Below, piece after piece: positions 23,923-32,723 of a DNA stretch of 64,000 nt. The DNA lies in contig NZ_SNYF01000008.1 of the NCBI RefSeq assembly GCF_004362805.1, positions 1 to 64,000 on the forward strand, written 5' to 3'. The notes beneath the pieces are model-generated. The model searched no databases, was not told the DNA's origin, and saw only the letters and a program-made list of their open reading frames with translations. A program made the translations under genes and the position numbers. The number at the start of each line of letters is the position of its first letter. The stretch's first letter is position 1. Origin of the DNA: Algoriphagus boseongensis (GTDB lineage Bacteria > Bacteroidota > Bacteroidia > Cytophagales > Cyclobacteriaceae).

Positions 23923-25695
23923 TTAGATGGCCATAGTCTTCAACTGCATTTGGTGCAGCTGAGTATAGTATCCTCCAAGTTCCAAAAGAGAGGAATGGGT
24001 TCCTGTTTCCACGATTTCTCCTTTGTGGAGGACTATAATTTTATCTGCTTTTTGAATGGTAGAAAGTCGATGGGCGATGACGATCGATGTTCTTCCTTTC
24101 ATCATTTTTTCGATAGATTCCTGAATCAATTCCTCAGTTTCAGTATCCACAGAAGAAGTAGCTTCATCCAAAATCAAAATCTCAGGATTGTAAACCATCG
24201 CTCGGACAAAGGAAATCAATTGCCTTTGGCCCACTGAAAGCGTAGAGCCGCGCTCCATGACGTTGTAGTCTAAGCCTCCCGGAAGTCTTTCAATAAATTT
24301 TCTCGCCCCAACCAATTCGGCAGCTTCCAGTACCTGTTCTTTGGAGATGCTCGGATTTCCCAAGGTGATGTTATGGTAAATGCTGTTAGAGAATAGGAAG
24401 ACATCCTGAAGAACAACTCCGATATGTTTTCTAAGTATACCAAGTTCAAATTCTCGGACGTCAGTTCCATCAATCAGAATCTGCCCTTTATTGATTTCAT
24501 AAAAACGAGAAATCAGGTTAATGATTGAAGATTTTCCGGCTCCCGTCGCTCCAACCAAGGCGACGGTTTCACCTCTTTTCACTTCGAAATTGATGTCCTT
24601 CAGGACATATTCCTCGTCATTATAAGCAAACCAGACATTTTTTAGCTCGATGTTTCCTTGGAGTTTTTCAGGCTTGAAGCTGCCTTCGTTGGCGATGTGC
24701 TCTGAAGAAGCCAATAATTTGAAAATTCTGGAGGAACTCACCACTCCCATTTGAAGGGTGTTGAATCGGTCTGCAATCATCCGAATCGGTCGGAAGAATA
24801 ATTGCAAGTACATGATAAATGAAATCAGAACACCGATCTGGATATCCATTCCCAAAACTCTGACAGCACCATACCAAACCACTAATCCAATCCCGATAGC
24901 CTGAATAATTTCAGCTACTGGAAAATAGATCGAGTAATACAAAACTGATTTGATATGAGCAGTTCTGTGCTCGCGGTTGATTTCTTTAAATTTCTCAAAT
25001 TCTCGGGCCTCACGGTTGAATATTTGCACAATATTCATCCCGGTGATATGCTCTTGAAGAAAAGAGTTAAGGTTAGAAACTGCGTTTCGGACATCGTTAA
25101 AAGTCACTTTGATCTTTTCTTTGAACACATAAGTGGAAATGACCAAAAGTGGAAGCGTACATAAACTGACCAAGGTTAACCTCCAGTCGATGTAAAACAT
25201 GACCCCAAGGATGGTGACGATCTGAAGTAAATCTCCAATGATTGCCGCCAAGCCCTCACTGAATACATCTGCTAAGGTCTCAATGTCAGAAATATTTCGA
25301 GTCACCAATCTTCCGATAGGTGTATTGTCAAAAAACTTCAGGCGTAACTTGAGCAAATGCTTGTATAATCTAACCCGGATGTCCTTGATAATTACCTGGC
25401 CGATCCAACCCGAATAAAAAGTATGTGCCCATTGGACTACTGCCTGTAAAACCATCAATCCTATCAGGATATAAATGATCTTGATCAAGCCCGGAACATC
25501 CCCCAAAGCCACATAGTCATCGATGGCAACTTGGATGTAATAGGGTCTTGTAGGAGCCAAAATGGCCAAGGCTATCGTCAAAAAGACCAAAAAGTAAAAC
25601 TGAAGACGATAGGGCTTTACAAAACTGTAAAGCTGCTTCAGGACTTTCATGTCTATGATTTCCCCGGAGGATTCTTTTTCTTTTTCTAAGCTCAA
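23923..25695 (-). CDS. ABC exporter, fused permease and ATPase (MsbA-like)
   Basis: The 590-residue half-transporter has six membrane helices (about 34-320) followed by an ATPase domain. It has Walker A GATGAGKSSII (near 379-389), Q-loop VVLQDVFLFSNSIYHNI, signature LSVGQRQLISFVRAM (near 484-498), Walker B ILILDEATSSVD and H-loop VIAHRLSTIQ. The acidic N-terminus (EKEKESSGE) is short. The family exports lipids, peptides or drugs; the cargo is not evident. It lies in a minus-strand run with truA upstream (6 nt) and a small barrel protein downstream. Confidence 0.93.
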   Translation of the reverse strand: MSLEKEKESSGEIIDMKVLKQLYSFVKPYRLQFYFLVFLTIALAILAPTRPYYIQVAIDDYVALGDVPGLIKIIYILIGLMVLQAVVQWAHTFYSGWIGQVIIKDIRVRLYKHLLKLRLKFFDNTPIGRLVTRNISDIETLADVFSEGLAAIIGDLLQIVTILGVMFYIDWRLTLVSLCTLPLLVISTYVFKEKIKVTFNDVRNAVSNLNSFLQEHITGMNIVQIFNREAREFEKFKEINREHRTAHIKSVLYYSIYFPVAEIIQAIGIGLVVWYGAVRVLGMDIQIGVLISFIMYLQLFFRPIRMIADRFNTLQMGVVSSSRIFKLLASSEHIANEGSFKPEKLQGNIELKNVWFAYNDEEYVLKDINFEVKRGETVALVGATGAGKSSIINLISRFYEINKGQILIDGTDVREFELGILRKHIGVVLQDVFLFSNSIYHNITLGNPSISKEQVLEAAELVGARKFIERLPGGLDYNVMERGSTLSVGQRQLISFVRAMVYNPEILILDEATSSVDTETEELIQESIEKMMKGRTSIVIAHRLSTIQKADKIIVLHKGEIVETGTHSSLLELGGYYTQLHQMQLKTMAI

Positions 25696-25701
25696 GGCTG
25701 T

Positions 25702-26460
25702 TTAGTCTAAGTAGATGGTGGTTGGGTAATTAATGTTGCACAAAAACAAACCCTTTGCGGGGGCGGCTTTTCCTGCTTTTGTTCGGTCTTTGGAAAGAAT
25801 CAGCTCTTCCATGGATTCGATTGATCTGGTACCCAAGCCAATTTCCATCAAAGTTCCAACAATTGCTCTTACCATTCCACGCAAAAAGCGATTGGCGGTT
25901 ATATGAAATAACAATTGGCCGTCCTTTTGTTCCCAATGGGCAGAATAGATTTTGCAACGGAAGTGATTTACTTCCGTGTGGACCTTGCTGAAGCATTCAA
26001 AATCCTCATGCCCAAGTAGGATTTTGGCTGCCTGATTCATTTTTTCAATATCAGGATTATGGAAAATCAACCAAGCCAAATCGTCCAAGAAAGGATTTTT
26101 TTGGAAGATGATCCGATAGAAATAGGATCGGTTTTTCGCATCAAATCGCGCATGGGCATCTGGCTTTACCAATCGGATACTATGAATTGCGATTTCCTTG
26201 GGTAAGATCGCATTGATTCCTTTCAGGAAATTTTCACTTGGAATCTGATCCACCAAATCAAAATGGCAGACTTGCATGCTGGCATGAACTCCCGTGTCGG
26301 TTCTCCCACTACCCATGATTGCAATGGGCTGTCTGAAAAAAGTAGAAAGCCCTTTTTCCAAACATTCCTGAACAGTAAAGGCATTTTGCTGAATTTGCCA
26401 GCCATGGAAAGGAGTGCCTTTGTAGCTTAATTCCAGAAAATACCTTCGGGTCACTTGCAT
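25702..26460 (-). CDS. truA: tRNA pseudouridine(38-40) synthase TruA
   Basis: TruA makes pseudouridine at positions 38-40 of tRNA anticodon stems. The start MQVTRRYFLELSYKGTPFHG is chosen over an upstream frame that would add 21 unrelated residues. The catalytic aspartate is in SGRTDTGVHAS (near 50-60), and YFYRIIFQ, RGMVRAIVGTLMEIG and the RTKAGKAAPAKGLFLC tail are family blocks. At 252 residues the length is normal. It is the first gene of the minus-strand run that includes the ABC exporter. Confidence 0.96.
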   Translation of the reverse strand: MQVTRRYFLELSYKGTPFHGWQIQQNAFTVQECLEKGLSTFFRQPIAIMGSGRTDTGVHASMQVCHFDLVDQIPSENFLKGINAILPKEIAIHSIRLVKPDAHARFDAKNRSYFYRIIFQKNPFLDDLAWLIFHNPDIEKMNQAAKILLGHEDFECFSKVHTEVNHFRCKIYSAHWEQKDGQLLFHITANRFLRGMVRAIVGTLMEIGLGTRSIESMEELILSKDRTKAGKAAPAKGLFLCNINYPTTIYLD

Positions 26461-26559
26461 AGGACTGCAAAGATACAATTCCGATTCAATTCCCCTTGAG
26501 AGAAGTGGATTCTTGGTATTCAATGGAAATGGGCTTTTCTTTGCAAAAAATTAAAAACA

Positions 26560-27030
26560 ATGATTCAGCGAATTCAATCAATTTTTCTATTGCTAGTGGT
26601 GATCAGCATGGGAGTTACTATTGGAACAGAACTTTGGGAGCAAACCGTAAATGAGCAAACTTGGAAGCTAAATGCTTTTGTGTTGGAAAACTTTGATGCT
26701 AACCAAGAAGTAGTGAGCAGTACGTCTAAATGGTTTTTGGGAGCACTTGCTGCATTTTCAGGTCTTTTGGCTTTGATTTCTATATTTCAATATAAAAACC
26801 GAACCCGTCAGATGATGATCAACATGATCAATAGTCTCTTGATGGTGGGTTTGGTAGCTGCTACTTTTTTGACAACCAATGGGCTTAATTCCGAAATGGG
26901 AATCGAAGCTGCAGGAACTTATAAAATTGGATTTTGGGCAATCTTGGCAGCTATGGTGTTCAATATGCTCGCTAATCGATTTATCCGAAAGGACGAAATG
27001 CTGGTCCGCTCTGTGGATCGAATCAGATAA
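26560..27030 (+). CDS. DUF4293 family membrane protein
   Basis: This 156-residue protein has four membrane spans (about 4-22, 60-78, 87-105 and 121-138) and begins MIQRIQSIFLLLVVI, the common start of DUF4293. The family is confined to Bacteroidota and has no known function. It lies divergently from truA with 99 nt between. A terminator follows directly, so it is transcribed alone. Confidence 0.85.
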   Translation: MIQRIQSIFLLLVVISMGVTIGTELWEQTVNEQTWKLNAFVLENFDANQEVVSSTSKWFLGALAAFSGLLALISIFQYKNRTRQMMINMINSLLMVGLVAATFLTTNGLNSEMGIEAAGTYKIGFWAILAAMVFNMLANRFIRKDEMLVRSVDRIR

Positions 27031-27033
27031 TAC

Positions 27034-27062
27034 GAAACCCGGTTACTCACCGGGTTTTTTTG
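27034..27062 (+). terminator. Rho-independent terminator
   Basis: The stem aacccgg / ccgggtt with a 7-nt loop is followed by eight T residues. It lies four bases after the DUF4293 stop. Confidence 0.92.
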
Positions 27063-27130
27063 TATTCTGTGACTAAAGGCATCTAATTCTTCTGCAGACT
27101 TTCCTATTTTCAACTCAAATTCTTTTCGCT

Positions 27131-28234
27131 ATGAAATTCGAAACCCTAGCCATTCACAAAGGCAATCTGATCTCTGATAAAAACAAACCTGTAGTCCAGC
27201 CCATTACGCTGAGTACCACCTTTGAGCATGGAAACGAAGGGGGAGTATTGTACACCCGTGCGGGAAATCCCAATAGATTGGCTTTGGAAGAAGTCATTGC
27301 GGCTTTGGAAAAAGGAGTGGATGCTGCGGCTTTTTCATCCGGGAATGCAGCAGGGACGGCAGTGTTTCAGGCATTAGAAGCGGGTTCGCATATCATCGCT
27401 CCTGATGATATGTACCATGGCTTACACAATTCCATGGTCATGTTATTCAAAGGAGTTTTAGAAGTGAGCTTTGTGGATATGAGCAAGTTGGAGGAAGTAG
27501 AAAAAGCCATGCGACCAAATACCCGACTGATTTGGGTGGAAACACCTTCCAATCCATTGCTGAAGATTACAGATATCCGAGCCGTTTCTACTTTGGCAAA
27601 AAAGCATGGGGCGATTTTAGCTTGCGATAACACGTTTGCCACTCCGGTATTTCAGAACCCATTGCTTTTGGGAGCGGATATCGTGATGCATAGCAGTACG
27701 AAGTATTTTGGAGGCCACTCGGATATTTTGGGTGGTGCTTTGGTGACCAAAGAAAAAAATGCCTTTTGGGAAAAAATCCGAACAGTTCAGAAAGTCGGAG
27801 GGGCAGTTCCTTCTCCTGCAGATTGTTATTGGCTGGCCAGAAGTATCCGAACTTTGGCTTACCGAATGAAAGGGCATGCAGAACATGCCATGATTTTAGC
27901 GGAATACCTGAGCAATCATACGAAGGTTGAAAAAGTATTTTATCCGGGTTTAAAAACCCACCCCGGACATGCCGTTGCGGCTTCTCAGATGACAGGTTTT
28001 GGGGGTATTGTTTCCTTTACTGTTAAAGGAGGAGCGAAGGAAGCGGATGAGGTAGTTTCAAAACTCCACCTATTCATGAATGCAACAAGTCTCGGAGGTG
28101 TGGAAAGTCTAATCGAACGCCGAGCTGCTGTGGAAGGACCAGACACGTTGACTCCACCCAATCTCTTGAGAGTTTCCGTTGGTCTGGAGCATACCGATGA
28201 TTTGCTCGAAGATATGGATCAGGCTTTGGGATAA
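27131..28234 (+). CDS. Cys/Met metabolism PLP enzyme (cystathionine gamma-synthase/lyase type)
   Basis: This fold-type I PLP enzyme has 367 residues. Visible signatures are YTRAGNPNRLALEEVIAALE (near 41-60), the substrate loop FSSGNAAGTAVFQ, DNTFATPVFQNPLLLGADIV and the Schiff-base lysine in MHSSTKYFGGHSDILGGALV (near 187-206). The C-terminal TSLGGVESLIERRA block is present. Family members make or break cystathionine, or act as methionine lyase or O-acylhomoserine sulfhydrylase. The sequence alone does not separate them. No methionine-pathway neighbour is present. Confidence 0.88.
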   Translation: MKFETLAIHKGNLISDKNKPVVQPITLSTTFEHGNEGGVLYTRAGNPNRLALEEVIAALEKGVDAAAFSSGNAAGTAVFQALEAGSHIIAPDDMYHGLHNSMVMLFKGVLEVSFVDMSKLEEVEKAMRPNTRLIWVETPSNPLLKITDIRAVSTLAKKHGAILACDNTFATPVFQNPLLLGADIVMHSSTKYFGGHSDILGGALVTKEKNAFWEKIRTVQKVGGAVPSPADCYWLARSIRTLAYRMKGHAEHAMILAEYLSNHTKVEKVFYPGLKTHPGHAVAASQMTGFGGIVSFTVKGGAKEADEVVSKLHLFMNATSLGGVESLIERRAAVEGPDTLTPPNLLRVSVGLEHTDDLLEDMDQALG

Positions 28235-28254
28235 GAGTTTGAAATTTAAAGTGA

Positions 28255-28288
28255 AAAAAAGGGCTTCGGTATTCCGAAGCCCTTTTTC
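28255..28288. terminator. Bidirectional terminator between convergent genes
   Basis: A strong stem gggcttcgg / ccgaagccc (28261-28282) is flanked by A-run and T-run tails on both sides. It ends transcription from the PLP enzyme gene (plus) and the M1 peptidase gene (minus). Confidence 0.9.
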
Positions 28289-28289
28289 G

Positions 28290-30248
28290 TTATTTCTTGT
28301 AGATTTCTACTGGCCAAGAGTCATTACCCAAATTGATATCAGTAATCACTTTGTCAGGATCGATTTCCACTGCAGTTACTTTTTTGGAGGTTTTAAGAAG
28401 ATGAGTCCAGCTATCTCCTCTTTGCCAAATTTCCACCGGTAATTTCACCCGTTCTTTGCTTCCATCTTCGAATGAGATTTCCAAAAGAACTGGCATTGGG
28501 AAATCTCCTTTATTCACCAAGCTGATCAGGTAATTACCTCCATAAGGTTGAACTCCAGTGATTCCCAAATCAATATTTCCATTTCCATAAAACCAACCTT
28601 TCCAGAACCAGCTCAGGTTTTCACCTGACACATTTTCCATGTGGTTAAAAAAGTCGTTAGGCTGAGGATGCTTGTATGCCCAGGTTTTGATGTAAGATCG
28701 GAAGGCATTGTCAAAGCGCTCAGGTCCAAGGATGTATTCCCGAAGCATGATCAATCCGATTCCTGGTTTCATATAAGCCACCATTCCCAAATTTCGCGTA
28801 TCCGTCACATCTGGGTAATTGTCGATGCCTTCTCTTCCTTCATTGGTGAAATAGCTGTTGAATCGACGAGTCTGGGTAAGGGAGCTTGGATATTCCCCAT
28901 TGTTAAATGCATTGGAGCTGTAATGGTTGATGAAGGTATTGAAGCCTTCATCCATCCAGGCGTATCTTCTTTCGTTGGTGCCGACAATCATCGGGAACCA
29001 GTTGTGCCCAAATTCATGGTCCGTTACTCCCCAAAGTGAGGCGCCTTTGGAATTATAATGGCAGAAATTTAAACCAGGATACTCCATGCCATTGATCTCC
29101 GCTGCAACGTTGGTAGCAGTTTCGTAGGGGAATTCAAACCATTGCTTGGAGTAGTATTCGATGGAAGCTTTGCTGTATTCGGTTGATCTGGACCAGGCTT
29201 CCTGACTATTGCTTTCCATTGGATAAACCGACTGAGAGAGGATAGTTTTTCCGCTTGGGAGATTGATTTTGGCAGCATCCCAGATAAATGCATTCGAAGT
29301 AGCAAAAGCTGCATCTCTGGAATTTTGGATTCTGAAATGCCAGGTGATCATTCCATCTTGCTTTGGACGGGTAAGGGCTGTGTTTTTGATTTCCTCTGGA
29401 GAAATCAGATAAACGGTTTCATCACTTTGAGCAGCTTTGGCATAGCGGTTTTGAAGCTCTTTACTCAAAACTTCCCCCGGGTTCATCAGTTTTCCCGAAC
29501 CTACCACTATGTGGTTGTAGGGTACAGTGACTTTATAGTCAAAGTTTCCATATTCCAGATAAAACTCGCCTGCACCTAAATAGGGTTCGATATTCCAGCC
29601 TTCGATGTCGTCAAAAACAGCCACCTTTGGATACCACTGAGCAAAGGCATAAATCCATCCGTCATTTACTTTCAATCGACCCATCCGGTCCATTCCTTTT
29701 ACTGGAACTTTGAATGAAAAATCCATCGAAACAGTTGCTTTTCCACCTTTTGCTGGGATTGGCTCAGCAAACCAAACCTGCATTCTGGTGTCATCGATCA
29801 GGTGCTTGGAGGAATTTGCTCCCTTAGCTCCAACTTTTGCTGAAACATTGGAAATCTGATATCCACCATCAGTGTCCCCATTGTATCGGTTGCCTTGGAT
29901 AGGAGTGGTCAAAGTCCCTCGTGAATCTGGAGTAAATCGGTTTTGCTCCAATTGAAGCCAGATGAAATCCAGAGGCTCCGGACTATTGTTGGTGTAGGTA
30001 ATCGTTACTTTTCCACCTAGGGAAAAATTGGCTTCGTCCAAAGCTACCTCGATCTGGTAGTCAGCGGCATTTTGCCAATAGCCTTCTCCAGGCTTTCCTG
30101 AGGCTGTCCGATAGTAGTTTCCTTTTCGGTCTAAAAACTCCGAGAAATCCTTTTGATTATTATCGCGCCCTTGCTGGGCGAAAAGAGTATTTCCCTCTAC
30201 CAAAAGAAATAGCGAGAGCAATCCTGCGATCAAACTTGTTTTTTTCAT
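28290..30248 (-). CDS. Secreted M1 family metallopeptidase
   Basis: A signal peptide (1-25, ending LFAQQ) precedes an aminopeptidase N-type chain. The zinc site HEFGHNWFP (near 404-412) and the downstream acid in WMDEGFNTFINHYS, 20-odd residues on, give HExxH-x18-E. The substrate-end signature GxMEN is altered to GMEYPGL. The usual N-terminal beta domain (LDEANFSLGGKVTITYTNN) is present. At 652 residues it lacks the long C-terminal helical domain of cytosolic aminopeptidase N. The start at 30248 is preferred over a longer frame, since it begins a standard signal peptide. Confidence 0.93.
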   Translation of the reverse strand: MKKTSLIAGLLSLFLLVEGNTLFAQQGRDNNQKDFSEFLDRKGNYYRTASGKPGEGYWQNAADYQIEVALDEANFSLGGKVTITYTNNSPEPLDFIWLQLEQNRFTPDSRGTLTTPIQGNRYNGDTDGGYQISNVSAKVGAKGANSSKHLIDDTRMQVWFAEPIPAKGGKATVSMDFSFKVPVKGMDRMGRLKVNDGWIYAFAQWYPKVAVFDDIEGWNIEPYLGAGEFYLEYGNFDYKVTVPYNHIVVGSGKLMNPGEVLSKELQNRYAKAAQSDETVYLISPEEIKNTALTRPKQDGMITWHFRIQNSRDAAFATSNAFIWDAAKINLPSGKTILSQSVYPMESNSQEAWSRSTEYSKASIEYYSKQWFEFPYETATNVAAEINGMEYPGLNFCHYNSKGASLWGVTDHEFGHNWFPMIVGTNERRYAWMDEGFNTFINHYSSNAFNNGEYPSSLTQTRRFNSYFTNEGREGIDNYPDVTDTRNLGMVAYMKPGIGLIMLREYILGPERFDNAFRSYIKTWAYKHPQPNDFFNHMENVSGENLSWFWKGWFYGNGNIDLGITGVQPYGGNYLISLVNKGDFPMPVLLEISFEDGSKERVKLPVEIWQRGDSWTHLLKTSKKVTAVEIDPDKVITDINLGNDSWPVEIYKK

Positions 30249-30351
30249 ATCACTTTCCTGATTTGCGGCTAAAATAGCCACAATCGCTTTTTATATCATT
30301 AGAAATTATTTTTCCGGACAAGGTTTAACCATTTTTTAGATACTGATCCAA

Positions 30352-30384
30352 TTTGCTTGGGAAGAGAAAACACTTGTACTTTTG
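30352..30384 (+). promoter_or_regulatory. Bacteroidota-type promoter of the TonB receptor gene
   Basis: TTTG (30352-30355) and TACTTTTG (30377-30384) match the -33/-7 consensus with a 21-nt spacer, inside the accepted range. The start codon follows at 30407. Confidence 0.7.
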
Positions 30385-30406
30385 GGAGCCAATTATTCTA
30401 CCCTAA

Positions 30407-32233
30407 ATGAAAAAAGCACTTCTCTTGGGCGGGTTGACGGTTCTTTCCTTCTCTTTGAAAGCCCAAACCGACACCACCACCCAAAAACTGGATGAGATAA
30501 TCATCCAGGAAAACCGTATTCAAATTCCTTTTTCCAAGCAAAGCCGAAACATTACCCTAATCGACAGGCCTCAGCTCGAAACGACTCCTGCAAGAAGCCT
30601 TCAGGAAATTCTCTCCTTTGTGCCCGGAGTGGATGTAAGGCAGCGGGGAGTTTCTGGGGTTCAGGCGGACATTGGAATTCGTGGAGGTTCTTTCGAGCAA
30701 ACCCTGATGCTACTCAATGGGATCAAACTTACCGATCCCCAGACAGGGCACCATATGATGAATATTCCCGTGCCATTGGTCAATATTGATCGGGTGGAGG
30801 TTTTGAAAGGTCCGGCATCACGAATTTTTGGGCAAAACGCTTTCGCCGGTGCGGTGAACGTGATTACTCAATTGAGCGAAGTCAGAAACCTTAGAGTGCA
30901 GGGCTATGCAGGGGATTTTGGGATGAAAGGAATCAATTTTGCAGGTTCTCTCCCAGTCGGAAATTATCGCCAAAATTTGGCTATCTCTTATGACGACTCG
31001 GATGGTTACCAGTACAACTCAGACTATCAAATCAGCAATATTTTCTACGAAGGCGGAGTTCAGCTCAATGAAAAGAACAGCCTGAGGGGAATGCTGGCCT
31101 ATACCGACAGGACTTTCGGGGCAAATGGTTTTTATACCTCTGCCTTCCCTGATCAGTGGGAAAGTATTCAGACTGCTTTAGGTTCCCTTTCCCACACTTT
31201 TCAAGGAGATCGATTTTACTTCAATACCCGGGCCTATTGGAGGAGAAATGAGGACGAGTACCGATTGAGAAGGAATGAGCCGGCTTTTTACCAAAATAAT
31301 CATACTTCTGATGTTTTGGCTTTGGAAGGGAATGGAAGCTATGAAAGTAAGTTGGGTATTACGGGCTTTGGAATCGAGGCCAGAAAAGAGCAAATCGAAT
31401 CCAATAATCTTGGAGCTCATGACAGAACCCTGTATGGATTGTTTTTGGAACAGCTCATCAATTTTGGAAGTAAAGTAGACCTCAGAGCTGGCTTGTATTC
31501 CAACTATTATTCCGAATACGGCTGGAAGCATTTCCCGGGAGCCGAACTGGGTTTCCAGGCCAGCAAATCGCTCCGTTTGTATTCTGGAATTGGCTCTAGT
31601 TTCCGGATTCCAACCTATACCGACTTGTATTACAAGGGTCCTACCAATATTGGAAACCCAGACCTTCAACCCGAACAGGCTCGTTCATTTGAAATTGGAG
31701 GAAAATGGGCCAAGTCCAACTGGAGAGCGGAGTTGGTTTATTTCAACCGATTCAGTGAAAGCCTAATCGAATGGGTGAGGACTTCCTCCTCTGAACCTTG
31801 GCAGCCCCAAAACTTAAATGAAGTTACTTTTAATGGAATCGAAGCTTCTCTGGCTTACCGAATCAATCCAAGCGGTATGAATATTCAGTTGAAAGAGGTT
31901 TTGCTTTCCTATAATTACATCGATGCAGAATTCAGTTCTCAGCCTGGCTTAGAGTCTCGATATGCGCTAACAGCTTTGAAGAATCAGGTAATCGGAGGGT
32001 TTCTAGTCGGAGTTGGAAAAAAGCTGGAATGGAATACCAAAATGCGCTACGTAGAGCGTATCAGTTGGGATCCGTATTTTCTCCTCGACATGCGGGTAGA
32101 TTACAACCGAATGGGTAAACTTGGCTTTTTTGCAGAAGCCTCCAATATCACCAATGAAGATTACATTGAGGCAGGAACCGTTCAGATGCCGGGAAGATGG
32201 TTTCGAGCTGGATTTATGCTGAATTTAGAGTAG
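30407..32233 (+). CDS. TonB-dependent outer-membrane receptor
   Basis: A signal peptide (1-20) and a short linker with the TonB-box-like LDEIIIQENRI precede the plug domain (about 45-150). The plug carries the motifs VDVRQRGVSGVQADIGIRGG and DRVEVLKGPASRIFGQNAFA. A 22-strand barrel follows, ending with GRWFRAGFMLNLE. At 608 residues it lacks an N-terminal carboxypeptidase-like domain and any SusD partner, so it resembles vitamin B12/siderophore receptors more than polysaccharide systems. The ligand is not evident. Monocistronic. Confidence 0.92.
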   Translation: MKKALLLGGLTVLSFSLKAQTDTTTQKLDEIIIQENRIQIPFSKQSRNITLIDRPQLETTPARSLQEILSFVPGVDVRQRGVSGVQADIGIRGGSFEQTLMLLNGIKLTDPQTGHHMMNIPVPLVNIDRVEVLKGPASRIFGQNAFAGAVNVITQLSEVRNLRVQGYAGDFGMKGINFAGSLPVGNYRQNLAISYDDSDGYQYNSDYQISNIFYEGGVQLNEKNSLRGMLAYTDRTFGANGFYTSAFPDQWESIQTALGSLSHTFQGDRFYFNTRAYWRRNEDEYRLRRNEPAFYQNNHTSDVLALEGNGSYESKLGITGFGIEARKEQIESNNLGAHDRTLYGLFLEQLINFGSKVDLRAGLYSNYYSEYGWKHFPGAELGFQASKSLRLYSGIGSSFRIPTYTDLYYKGPTNIGNPDLQPEQARSFEIGGKWAKSNWRAELVYFNRFSESLIEWVRTSSSEPWQPQNLNEVTFNGIEASLAYRINPSGMNIQLKEVLLSYNYIDAEFSSQPGLESRYALTALKNQVIGGFLVGVGKKLEWNTKMRYVERISWDPYFLLDMRVDYNRMGKLGFFAEASNITNEDYIEAGTVQMPGRWFRAGFMLNLE

Positions 32234-32276
32234 AAGAATTTCTCTCACAGATAGCACAGATTAACACAGAAAAAAT

Positions 32277-32316
32277 CGGCGGATCTCAAAAAGATCCGCC
32301 GTTTTATTTTTCTAGA
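32277..32316 (+). terminator. Rho-independent terminator of the TonB receptor
   Basis: A perfect 10-bp stem, cggcggatct / agatccgccg, is followed by TTTTATTTTT. Confidence 0.9.
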
Positions 32317-32340
32317 AAACCGTCGTAGTTCCTTTTGGAA

Positions 32341-32380
32341 CAAAAAAGCCCCATCCTCGATAACTTTCGGGATGAGGCTT
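32341..32380 (-). terminator. Terminator of the tRNA-Val unit
   Basis: On the minus strand the hairpin arms aagcctcatcc and ggatggggctt pair over most of their length (one G-T, one mismatch) and are followed by six T residues. It lies just past the second tRNA-Val in transcription order. Confidence 0.75.
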
Positions 32381-32384
32381 AATG

Positions 32385-32459
32385 TGGAAGTTGAGGGATT
32401 CGAACCCCCGACCCTCTGCTTGTAAGGCAGATGCTCTGAACCAGCTGAGCTAAACTTCC
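32385..32459 (-). tRNA. tRNA-Val (anticodon TAC), second copy
   Basis: Read on the minus strand, a 75-nt cloverleaf starts GGAAGTTTAGCTCAG. It has D-stem GCTC/GAGC, anticodon stem TCTGC/GCAGA with loop CTTACAA (anticodon TAC, valine) and T-loop GTTCGAAT. The acceptor arm GGAAGTT/AACTTCC pairs fully, with A as discriminator. The CCA end is not encoded. The sequence is identical to the copy at 32486-32560. Confidence 0.95.
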
Positions 32460-32485
32460 GGAAGGACTGTTGGTATTTGTTTAAG

Positions 32486-32560
32486 TGGAAGTTGAGGGAT
32501 TCGAACCCCCGACCCTCTGCTTGTAAGGCAGATGCTCTGAACCAGCTGAGCTAAACTTCC
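32486..32560 (-). tRNA. tRNA-Val (anticodon TAC), first copy
   Basis: This 75-nt tRNA is identical to the neighbouring gene and is transcribed first on the minus strand; the two are separated by 26 nt. A perfect duplicate suggests recent tandem duplication or gene conversion. The pair probably forms one transcript ending at the hairpin near 32341-32380. Confidence 0.95.
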
Positions 32561-32723
32561 AAATCGTTTGCGTTCCAAACGGATTGCAAAGGTAGATTCT
32601 AAATTCTGAAAGGCAAATAAAAAATAAAAAGTCTTTACAATTCTTTGAAAATGAGTTGAATTATTTTCTTGAATTCGGGCTTGTTATGATATTTCAAATT
32701 TTAAATCCCAAATTTCAAACAAC

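Noticed and set aside
31178..31669. 163-codon minus-strand frame inside the TonB receptor gene
   Set aside because: Antisense shadow of the barrel-coding region; no family features.
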